This document shows, piece after piece, positions 1 through 5,967 of a stretch of DNA of 6,864 nt. Location: positions 1-6,864 of the forward strand of contig CAJBLW010000467.1 of NCBI GenBank assembly GCA_903953985.1, written 5' to 3'. Both the position numbers and the translations under genes were made by a program. The notes under the pieces were generated by a model. That model searched no databases. It was not told where the DNA came from and saw only the letters and a program-made list of their open reading frames with translations. Positions within the stretch are counted from its first letter, which is position 1, and every line of letters starts with the position of its first letter. The stretch is from an uncultured Burkholderiales bacterium (GTDB lineage: Bacteria > Pseudomonadota > Gammaproteobacteria > Burkholderiales > Burkholderiaceae_C).

Positions 1-26
1 GTTCCAACTGAATGTGAGGCCACACC

Positions 27-1505
27 GTGAAGCCATCTCCTGCATCTGCCCCTCTGGCCCTTTGGCTGGACCCTGAAAAACCGCTGAGCCCCGAGCACAG
101 CCAAGCCCTGCACGCCAGCGGCTGGGCCTTGATGCCTGTGCACACACTGGACAGCTTGGTGTCCCACGCGGCCGATGCGGCCGTCGTGGTTTTGCACCTG
201 AGCGTGGACGTGACCCGTTTGAAGGCGGTTCAGCAACTCCTGCAAGAAGCCGGTCTGAACACCCCCGTGGTAGCGCGGGTCGAGCGCCAAGATTTGGAGC
301 TGGCCGTGGAAGCCAGTCATTCAGGCGCTCTGGCCGTGTTGGCCGCCTGTGACGTGCGCAATGCTTCGTGGATGCGTCTGCACAACTCGCTCAACTCCAA
401 CCCCTGTCGCACCAGCACCCCGCCCACACGCAGCGTGGTGTTTGTCGACCCCGCCAGCCAGCACCTGCTGGCCCTGGCCCAAAAAGTAGCCCTGGCCGAA
501 GTCACCGCCTTGCTGGTCGGCCCCACGGGCTCGGGCAAAGAAGTGCTGGCACGCGTGCTGCACGAAGCTTCTGGCCGTGCCCGTGGTCCGTTCGTGGCCC
601 TGAACTGTGCCGCCATGCCGGAAAACCTGATCGAAGACATGCTGTTTGGTCACGACAAAGGCGCATTCACGGGCGCCCACCGCGATCAAAAGGGTTTGTT
701 TGAACAAGCCCAGGGCGGTACCTTGTTTTTGGACGAAATTGGCGAGATGCCCATGCACCTGCAGAGCAAGCTGCTGCGCGTGCTGCAAGAGCGGCAACTG
801 ACCCGACTGGGTGGCCAAAGCACCATCCAATTGAATGTGCGCATCGTGGCCGCCACCAACAAGGACCTGAAAAAAGCCATCGCAGACCGCGAGTTCCGCG
901 AAGACCTGTACTACCGCATTGCCACTTTCCGCCTGCGCCTGCTGCCCCTGGCCGAGCGTCCCGGCGACATCATCCCGCTGGCCATTCAGTGCCTGTTGCA
1001 ACACGACAAAAAACCTTGGCAACTGCACCCTCAAGCCCAAGCATTGCTGCTGCAATACCCCTGGCCCGGCAATGTGCGCGAGCTGGAAAACGTGATGCGC
1101 CGCGCCATGGTGCTGTGCACGGACCATGTGGTCACACCCGCCCATCTGATGTTTGACGACTGGTTGACCGCCAGCGCTTTGGCTCTGGCACCTGTGACTT
1201 GGCAGGCTGAACCTCACGTTGAGCCGCAAGAGATCCCTTTGGCCAATCACATGGCGCAGTTCATGGCCGCGGCCAAGGACAACCTGGGCTTGCAAGAAAC
1301 AGCCTCCACAGACCACCCCGGCAGCTTGCCCACCGACCTGCACAGCGCCGTGCGTCTGAACGAGCACCAGGTGATCATGGCCACACTGGCCAGCACCCCC
1401 AGCAAAACCGAAGCGGCCAAACGCTTGGGCATCAGCCCACGCACCTTGCGCTACAAAATGGCCCAGTTGCGTGAGCACGGCCTGGCCATGGCAGCGGCCT
1501 GCTGA
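27..1505 (+). CDS. Sigma-54-dependent flagellar transcriptional activator (FleQ/FleR/FlrC/FlbD type)
   Basis: This 492-residue protein is a bacterial enhancer-binding protein that would use ATP hydrolysis to open promoters held by sigma-54 RNA polymerase. Residues about 10-120 look like a degenerate receiver domain: alternating hydrophobic strands are present, but the strand where the phospho-acceptor Asp belongs reads VVVLHLS, with His57 at the expected place. The AAA+ domain spans about 137-380, with Walker A GPTGSGKE (165-172, Lys171), GAFTGA (212-217, sigma-54 contact), Walker B LFLDEIGE (233-240, Asp236/Glu237), ATNKDL (276-281), FREDLYYRI (290-298) and sensor II GNVREL (348-353). A linker of about 60 residues leads to a Fis-type HTH (about 447-485, TEAAKRLGISPRTLRYKM). 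The start is GTG, with TGAGG at 15-19 seven bases before it. fliE follows 11 bases downstream, the place where fleR/flrC lies in Pseudomonas and Vibrio. The general class is certain; which member of the flagellar family it is cannot be fixed here. Confidence 0.93.
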   Translation: MKPSPASAPLALWLDPEKPLSPEHSQALHASGWALMPVHTLDSLVSHAADAAVVVLHLSVDVTRLKAVQQLLQEAGLNTPVVARVERQDLELAVEASHSGALAVLAACDVRNASWMRLHNSLNSNPCRTSTPPTRSVVFVDPASQHLLALAQKVALAEVTALLVGPTGSGKEVLARVLHEASGRARGPFVALNCAAMPENLIEDMLFGHDKGAFTGAHRDQKGLFEQAQGGTLFLDEIGEMPMHLQSKLLRVLQERQLTRLGGQSTIQLNVRIVAATNKDLKKAIADREFREDLYYRIATFRLRLLPLAERPGDIIPLAIQCLLQHDKKPWQLHPQAQALLLQYPWPGNVRELENVMRRAMVLCTDHVVTPAHLMFDDWLTASALALAPVTWQAEPHVEPQEIPLANHMAQFMAAAKDNLGLQETASTDHPGSLPTDLHSAVRLNEHQVIMATLASTPSKTEAAKRLGISPRTLRYKMAQLREHGLAMAAAC

Positions 1506-1516
1506 AGGAGACACGC

Positions 1517-1864
1517 ATGATTGACAAAGCCATTTCGCCAGCCAACATCCAGTCGATGCTGCAAACCCTGCGCAGCCACCAGGCACAAGCAGCCGGTCTG
1601 CCGGGCGCTGACCAACTCAAGGGGCTTACGCCCGATGTAGGTAAGCCCAGCTTTGGTGAATTTGTCTCGGGTGCTCTGAGCCAGGTCAACCAAGTGCAAG
1701 TGCAGTCTACTGAAATGCGCGCCGCTTTTGACCGGGGAGAGAACGTGGCCCTGACCGATGTGGTGCTGGGCATGCAGAAATCCTCTTTGGCCTTCGAGGC
1801 AACTTTGCAAGTGCGCAACAAGGTGCTCAAAGCCTACGAAGACATTTTGAACATGCCGGTCTGA
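1517..1864 (+). CDS. fliE: FliE, flagellar hook-basal body / MS ring-rod junction protein
   Basis: FliE is a small exported protein that links the MS ring (FliF) to the proximal rod and is among the first substrates of the flagellar type III export gate. The predicted protein has 115 residues, close to the usual 100-115. The conserved C-terminal half is clear: FGEFVSGALSQVNQ (46-59), the polar GEN segment (74-76), then DVVLGMQKSSLAFEATLQVR (81-100) and the family-typical ending NKVLKAYEDILNMPV (101-115). There is no cleavable signal peptide, as expected for a type III substrate. The start is ATG, with GAAGGAG at 1504-1510 placed six bases upstream and overlapping the stop codon of the regulator gene, so translation is likely coupled or at least co-transcribed. 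fliF begins 21 bases after its stop. Identification is secure. Confidence 0.96.
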   Translation: MIDKAISPANIQSMLQTLRSHQAQAAGLPGADQLKGLTPDVGKPSFGEFVSGALSQVNQVQVQSTEMRAAFDRGENVALTDVVLGMQKSSLAFEATLQVRNKVLKAYEDILNMPV

Positions 1865-1885
1865 ACGATTTAAAGAGAACACACC

Positions 1886-3745
1886 ATGGCCACAGCGACC
1901 GCAACAATGAACAACGGCATGATGACCATGCCTGCCAACTCGGGGGCCGTCTCGGCACCCGCGCCCGCGCCCAAAGGCAGCACGGCACTGACCACCCCAA
2001 CCGGCACCCAAGACGCTAACGTGCCGGGCACCGGTTTAAGTCCCTGGCAAACGCTGGGCATGGCGGAGACCTTCACCAAAGTGCTCAACCAACCCTCGGT
2101 GCGACGGATTTTGCCGCTGATCGTGATGCTGGCCGTTATGGTCCTGTTTGGCCTGACGTATGCCTGGATGTCAACCACGCCTTACCGCCCCGTCATGCCC
2201 GGTCTGCAAGAGGCCGACCAGCAAGCGGCTTTCGAGTCGCTCAAAACGTCTGACTTCAAACCCAAAATCGATCCGGCCACCGGTCAGCTGACGGTGCCCA
2301 GTGACCGCTTTCATGAGGCACGCATTTTTTTGGCTGCGCAGGGCTTGCCCAAGGCGGGCGCAACGGGGCTGGATGGCCTGAAAGACCAGTCGTCCATGAC
2401 CACCAGCCAGTTCATGGAGCAGGTGAAGGTCAATGCCGCCATGGAGCAGGAGCTGGCACGCAGCATCATGCAAATTGGCAGTGTGCAAGGCGCCCGTGTG
2501 CACTTGGCCACGCCCAAACAAAGTGTGTTCGTGCGTGACCGCACACCGCCCAAGGCTTCGGTGGTGCTTGCACCCTACCCCGGCCGCGCTGTATCAGCAT
2601 CCCAAGTACAGGCGATCGTGCACTTGGTCTCGTCCAGCGTGCCCTACCTCACGCCAGACCACGTCACGGTGGTCGACAACATGGGCAAGTTGATGACCGA
2701 ATCGGCCACTGAACAAAAACTGGGCCTGACCTCTGCTCAAGAGCAGCACAAGCAACAAATGGAAGAGGTCCTGCGCAACCGGATCATGCAAATTCTCTCG
2801 CCCATGGTGGGCGAAGCCAATGTGCGCTCGCAGGTGAACCTGTCGCTGGACTTTACCCAGTCCGAAAGCACGACCGAGGACTTTGACAACCGCGACAAAG
2901 GGCCCCGCACCCGTTCCGAAGTGCTGGCCGAAGACCGCGCTGCCGTGCGCAATGCCGAGGGCATCCCCGGCTCACTGTCCAACTCGCCACCGCCCGCCTC
3001 CACCACCACCAACAACACCCAGGTGGACGCGACCAAGGGCCAGTCCGAATCGAACAACACACTGAGCAGCCGCGCCACGCGAAATTTTGAGATCGACCGA
3101 ACGGTCCGTCACGTGCGCAGCGCCAGCGGCGGCATCCGCAAAGTCAGCGTGGCCGTGATCGTGAACGAACGCCCAGCGCCTCCGCCCGCCGATGGCGCCG
3201 CCGTGGACCCTAAAGCGCCCAAGAGCTTGGCCTACACCCCGCAAGAGCTGGAGCAAATGCAACAGGTGGTGCGTGGCGTGGTGGGTTTTGACCAAGCACG
3301 TGGCGACAATGTGTCGGTGGTACCCGCCCGTTTTGAACCGCCTGCACCCCTCGAGACCATACCGTGGTACATCGAAAACAAAGTGCAATCGGGTCTGACC
3401 AGTGCCTTGATCGCCATCAGCTTCATCGTTTTCATGTTGATTGTGGTGCGCCCCATCATGCGCAACATCACGACAGCCAAGGCCATGGCCGAAGAAGAAA
3501 AAGCCAAAGCCGCCATGGCCGATGGCGAGCTCAGTGCCGAAGACATGCGCATGATCCAGATTGGCGAAGGCGAGAGCCTGGAAGAGATCAAAGCCAAGCT
3601 CAAGCCCAAGAAGTCGAGCATCAGCATCGACATGTTGGACACAGCCAACACCTACGACGACAAAGTGGCCCTCATCCGCATGCTGGTGGCCGAAGATTCA
3701 GGCCGTGTGGCCAACGTGCTCAAGGGCATGATCAAAGTTTCCTGA
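1886..3745 (+). CDS. fliF: FliF, flagellar MS-ring protein
   Basis: FliF oligomerises in the inner membrane to form the MS ring, the platform for the rod, the export gate and the FliG rotor ring. The 619-residue product has two membrane segments, at about 74-95 (ILPLIVMLAVMVLFGLTYAW) and about 503-523 (LTSALIAISFIVFMLIVV). Between them lie the periplasmic ring-building motifs: a YscJ-like RBM1 (about 98-175), RBM2 (about 176-265) and RBM3 with the beta-collar insertion (about 268-480), which includes the family motif GIPGSLSN (359-366). Two low-complexity loops, rich in Pro/Ser/Thr/Asn, sit at about 366-395 and 429-447. The cytoplasmic tail (524-619) ends in the FliG-binding helices. At 619 residues it is longer than the usual 550-570, partly from an Ala/Pro/Thr-rich N-terminus of about 70 residues before the first membrane segment. 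The start ATG has only a weak AAAGAGA (1872-1878) upstream; internal ATGs at 1907, 1919, 1922 and 1928 have nothing better. Confidence 0.96.
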   Translation: MATATATMNNGMMTMPANSGAVSAPAPAPKGSTALTTPTGTQDANVPGTGLSPWQTLGMAETFTKVLNQPSVRRILPLIVMLAVMVLFGLTYAWMSTTPYRPVMPGLQEADQQAAFESLKTSDFKPKIDPATGQLTVPSDRFHEARIFLAAQGLPKAGATGLDGLKDQSSMTTSQFMEQVKVNAAMEQELARSIMQIGSVQGARVHLATPKQSVFVRDRTPPKASVVLAPYPGRAVSASQVQAIVHLVSSSVPYLTPDHVTVVDNMGKLMTESATEQKLGLTSAQEQHKQQMEEVLRNRIMQILSPMVGEANVRSQVNLSLDFTQSESTTEDFDNRDKGPRTRSEVLAEDRAAVRNAEGIPGSLSNSPPPASTTTNNTQVDATKGQSESNNTLSSRATRNFEIDRTVRHVRSASGGIRKVSVAVIVNERPAPPPADGAAVDPKAPKSLAYTPQELEQMQQVVRGVVGFDQARGDNVSVVPARFEPPAPLETIPWYIENKVQSGLTSALIAISFIVFMLIVVRPIMRNITTAKAMAEEEKAKAAMADGELSAEDMRMIQIGEGESLEEIKAKLKPKKSSISIDMLDTANTYDDKVALIRMLVAEDSGRVANVLKGMIKVS

Positions 3746-3752
3746 GAGACAC

Positions 3753-3757
3753 AAGGA
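3753..3757 (+). promoter_or_regulatory. Ribosome binding site that fixes the long FliG start
   Basis: AAGGA lies seven bases before the ATG at 3765, in the 19-base gap between fliF and fliG. It supports translation from the long start, and so supports the lysine-rich N-terminal extension as real protein. The alternative ATG at 3891 (Met43), closer to the usual FliG length, has no comparable purine-rich site before it. Confidence 0.75.
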
Positions 3758-3764
3758 CAGAACG

Positions 3765-4910
3765 ATGGCCACGAAAAAAGACAACGATAAAGATGCCAAG
3801 GGCAAAGACGCCAAAGGCAAGGATGCCAAGGGAAAGGACGGCAAGGAGGTCAAGGAGGTCGCATCGGCTTTGGGCGATGCACCGATCTTGATGACCGAAG
3901 AGCTGCAAAAAGAACTGGACGCCCTGACGGGCGCACAGCGGGCTGCGGTGCTGATGCTCTTGCTGGGCGAACAGCAAGCGGCTGAAATCATTCGGTTTTT
4001 GAACCCCAAAGAGGTTCAATCTCTGGGCGGTGCCATGGTGTCTGTGGCCGATTTGTCGCAAGAGGCGGTGAACGTTGTGCTCGACGAGTTTGTGGCCACA
4101 CTCAAGAAGCAAACCAGCTTGGGCTTGGGCACAGGGGACTATGTGGAGAAAGTCTTGAAACGCGCTTTGGGTGAGGACAAGGCGTCTTCGGTGCTCAGCC
4201 GCATCATGCCCGGCCAGGGCAGCAAAGGGCTTGAGATCCTCAAATGGATGGATGCCCGCTCCATTGCAGAGATGATCCGGGGTGAACACCCCCAGGTGGT
4301 GGCCATCATCTTGTCGGTCTTGGAACACACCGTTGCCGCCGACGTTTTGAATTATCTGCCCGCAGATGCGCGTCCAGAAATCATTCAACGCATTGCCAGC
4401 CTGGACACGGTGCAACCGTCGGCCATGGAAGAGCTCGAACAAATCATGATGAAGCAGTTCTCCACCAACTCTTCGTCCAAATCGTCCAGCTTCGGTGGCG
4501 TCAAAGCGGCCGCTCAAATCATGAATTCGGTCAAGGTCGAGCTCGAATCGGCCATCATGTCTGGCCTGTCGGTGATCGACGCCGATTTGATGCAAAAGAT
4601 CCAGGACAACATGTTCACCTTTGAGAATCTGGTGAGCGTTGACAACCGGGGCATTCAGGCCATCATGCGCACGGCCGAGCCGGACATGTTGATGGTGGCG
4701 CTCAAAGGTGCGCCAGACTACGTCAAGGACAAGTTCCTCGACAACATGTCAGCCCGCGCTCGCGTCATGTTTGTAGACGACATGGAAAGCAAAGGGCCTT
4801 TGCGTATCACCGAAGTGGAAGAAGCACAAAAGAACGTCATGCGTCTGGCGCGCAAGCTGTCCGATGCGGGCGAGCTGGTGTTGGCAGGAGGCGGCGATGG
4901 CTTTGTCTGA
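3765..4910 (+). CDS. fliG: FliG, flagellar motor switch / rotor protein
   Basis: FliG forms the ring on the cytoplasmic face of the MS ring that receives torque from the MotA stator and takes part in direction switching with FliM. The product has 381 residues against about 331 in E. coli. From my memory of the E. coli sequence, its LTG at 4-6 matches LTG at 54-56 here, so nearly all the extra length is N-terminal. The FliG N domain covers about 52-150, the middle domain carries the EHPQ motif (174-177) that contacts FliM, and the C domain follows MFTF (283-286). All five charged residues of the torque helix region are kept: Lys314, Arg331, Asp338, Asp339 and Arg347, equivalent to E. coli K264, R281, D288, D289 and R297. 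The N-terminal extension contains a KGKDA repeat. The start is supported by AAGGA at 3753-3757, seven bases upstream; Met43 has no such site. It overlaps fliH by 14 bases. Confidence 0.97.
   Translation: MATKKDNDKDAKGKDAKGKDAKGKDGKEVKEVASALGDAPILMTEELQKELDALTGAQRAAVLMLLLGEQQAAEIIRFLNPKEVQSLGGAMVSVADLSQEAVNVVLDEFVATLKKQTSLGLGTGDYVEKVLKRALGEDKASSVLSRIMPGQGSKGLEILKWMDARSIAEMIRGEHPQVVAIILSVLEHTVAADVLNYLPADARPEIIQRIASLDTVQPSAMEELEQIMMKQFSTNSSSKSSSFGGVKAAAQIMNSVKVELESAIMSGLSVIDADLMQKIQDNMFTFENLVSVDNRGIQAIMRTAEPDMLMVALKGAPDYVKDKFLDNMSARARVMFVDDMESKGPLRITEVEEAQKNVMRLARKLSDAGELVLAGGGDGFV
3789..3848 (+). repeat. 15-base in-frame tandem repeat encoding KDAKG units in FliG
   Basis: Four units of 15 bases lie head to tail within the start of fliG: 3789-3803, 3804-3818, 3819-3833 and a diverged 3834-3848. 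The first three all encode KDAKG; the fourth encodes KDGKE and runs on into VKEV. Units differ from one another almost only at third positions (GAT/GAC, AAG/AAA, GGC/GGA), so the peptide is better conserved than the DNA. The result is a highly positive, presumably disordered arm in front of the folded FliG N domain. Confidence 0.9.
4886..4891 (+). promoter_or_regulatory. Ribosome binding site of fliH, inside the fliG 3' end
   Basis: AGGAGG is a near-perfect Shine-Dalgarno sequence five bases before ATG 4897, and it lies within the last codons of fliG. It selects 4897 over the in-frame ATG at 4864, which would add 11 residues (including WCW) that only mirror fliG coding sequence. The resulting 14-base overlap suggests translational coupling of fliG and fliH. 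Confidence 0.8.
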
Positions 4911-5967
4911 CCAGAATGCCCAACCTGCCCCCTGGTGTGCGAGCCCTTTGCTGAATGGCAAAAGTCAGGCCCCTGTTTTCCTTCGAACGAAATGGGACGA
5001 AGCCAAAGCGCACGCCTTTGGCCCCTGGCGCATGGCCGATCGCACCGAGCCGACCGACGCCCTGACCCTGCCCGAGCCGGTGCCCGGTGCCAAGCTGTCC
5101 GACGACAACTCAGCGCCATCCAACGAACCCACCACCGAAACCCCTTTGCCGCAGCAAGCCGAGGACACCCTCGTCTCCGAATCGGCCCTGACCGCCCTGC
5201 GCACAGAAGCCTACCAACAAGGCCTGGCCGATGGCCAAGCCCAGATGCGCGAGCAACTGGGTGCCGAGCTGGATGCCGAACGCGCCAAAGAGCGCGAGCT
5301 GATCCGGCACTTGGGCATCGAATTGCGCAGCATCAGCCAGGACCCACAGCGCTTTTTTGAGCCGCTCAAACGCTTGTCGCTGCATGTGGCCGAGCAATTG
5401 GTGCGCGCCGAATTACAACTCTCCGGCCAAGCCGTGAACGGCTTGATTCAGGGCTGTATCCAGCAACTGGACCACCCGGCTCAGCCGGTGCAAGTGAGCC
5501 TGAACCCGCAAGACCTGCAACGCATCAAGGCCCTGGGCCAAGCGGCTACTGAACACCTGCAACTTGAGCCCGACGCGCAGTTGCGACCTGGCAGCGTGCG
5601 GGTGCGCGTACAAGACACCGTGGTGCAAGACCTGATAGAGCACCGCCTGGAGCCCTTGGCCCGCCGCCTGCTGGCCCAGCCCGAGGCCTGGATGCAAAGC
5701 TCTGGTCTGGTGCAAGACAAAGTCGATGCTCTCCCCGAAAACACGCCCAAGCGCGACTGGGACCGCCAGGCATTAACGTGCAGGACACCGACATCAAAAA
5801 CGAACAACCCGATGAGGGCAGCACGGCATGAACTTCGATCAGGAAGTCAACCAGCTGATCGGCGAATTGCATGCGCCCGAGCCGCAACGCAGCGGCACCT
5901 TGGTGCGCTTGGTGGGCATGCGTTTGGAAACACGCGGCCTGATGGCCCCCTTGGGCGCTTGCTGTGA
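4897..5967 (+). CDS. fliH: FliH, flagellar export ATPase regulator (probable C-terminal frameshift)
   Basis: FliH is the peripheral stalk-like partner and negative regulator of the FliI ATPase and helps dock it to the export gate and C ring. The open frame as given encodes 356 residues. The N-terminus has scattered Trp (13, 33, 44) as in other FliH proteins, then an acidic, Pro-rich region (50-90). A helical stretch with a Gly-spaced segment (about 102-122, GLADG at 109-113) follows, and then the conserved C-terminal domain (about 150-258, ending DLIEHRLEPLARRLL). Beyond about residue 291 the frame turns into unlikely protein full of rare codons (TTA, AGG, CGA, TCA) and runs 140 bases into fliI. 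In the -1 frame a short acidic tail, INVQDTDIKNEQPDEG, ends at a TGA at 5829-5831 overlapping the fliI ATG. Adding one base near 5769 would give a normal protein of about 311 residues. The real gene probably ends at 5831; the family call is firm although FliH diverges widely. Confidence 0.88.
   Translation: MALSDQNAQPAPWCASPLLNGKSQAPVFLRTKWDEAKAHAFGPWRMADRTEPTDALTLPEPVPGAKLSDDNSAPSNEPTTETPLPQQAEDTLVSESALTALRTEAYQQGLADGQAQMREQLGAELDAERAKERELIRHLGIELRSISQDPQRFFEPLKRLSLHVAEQLVRAELQLSGQAVNGLIQGCIQQLDHPAQPVQVSLNPQDLQRIKALGQAATEHLQLEPDAQLRPGSVRVRVQDTVVQDLIEHRLEPLARRLLAQPEAWMQSSGLVQDKVDALPENTPKRDWDRQALTCRTPTSKTNNPMRAARHELRSGSQPADRRIACARAATQRHLGALGGHAFGNTRPDGPLGRLL
5769..5831 (+). other. fliH: Probable true 3' end of fliH in the -1 frame (frameshift site)
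   Basis: From 5769 the frame one base back from that of fliH reads GINVQDTDI and on to DEGSTA, then TGA at 5829-5831. Its codons (GGC, AAC, GTG, CAG, GAC, ACC, ATC, GAG) match the rest of the operon, whereas the fliH frame over the same bases uses rare ones. The TGA overlaps the fliI ATG as ATGA, a common operon junction. Changing CAGGC at 5767-5771 to CAGGGC would join the frames as DWDRQ-GINVQ. Upstream of about 5755 the -1 frame reads as Arg/Ser-rich nonsense, which places the shift in roughly 5755-5772. No slippery heptamer for programmed -1 frameshifting is visible there. Confidence 0.7.
5814..5818 (+). promoter_or_regulatory. Ribosome binding site of fliI
   Basis: GAGGG lies nine bases before the ATG at 5828. 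It supports this start for fliI over the in-frame ATG at 5918 (Met31), which would cut off part of the N-terminal beta-barrel domain. Confidence 0.6.

Noticed and set aside
1..26. Possible tail of an upstream gene.
   Set aside because: Only 26 bases, with stop triplets at 9-11 and 15-17 in the same frame; too short to assign, so treated as leader sequence.
547..562. Sigma-54 promoter-like sequence: TGGCAC, five bases, CTGCA.
   Set aside because: It has right spacing and one mismatch to TGGCAC-N5-TTGCA, but it lies just after the Walker A codons of the activator (VLARVLH), which are constrained by protein sequence, and nearly 1 kb before fliE. Most likely chance; 5' end mapping of transcripts would settle it.
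321..1586. Long antisense open frame (421 codons) opposite the activator and the start of fliE.
   Set aside because: Gln/Gly/His-rich translation with no recognisable domain, fully opposite a well-supported gene; a typical shadow of GC-rich codon use.
3364..3891. Second + strand open frame across the fliF-fliG junction.
   Set aside because: Rich in Arg/His/Gln, overlaps two certain genes in another frame, and shows no motif.
3732..4595. Antisense open frame of 287 codons opposite fliG.
   Set aside because: His/Leu/Gln-rich translation mirroring fliG codons, with no motif and no independent support.
4864..4896. Upstream in-frame ATG for fliH at 4864.
   Set aside because: The added residues are only fliG coding sequence read in another frame, and the AGGAGG at 4886-4891 points to ATG 4897.
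5755..5775. Programmed -1 frameshifting in fliH.
   Set aside because: No X-XXY-YYZ slippery heptamer or clear downstream stem is visible at the inferred shift point; a lost base explains the pattern more simply.
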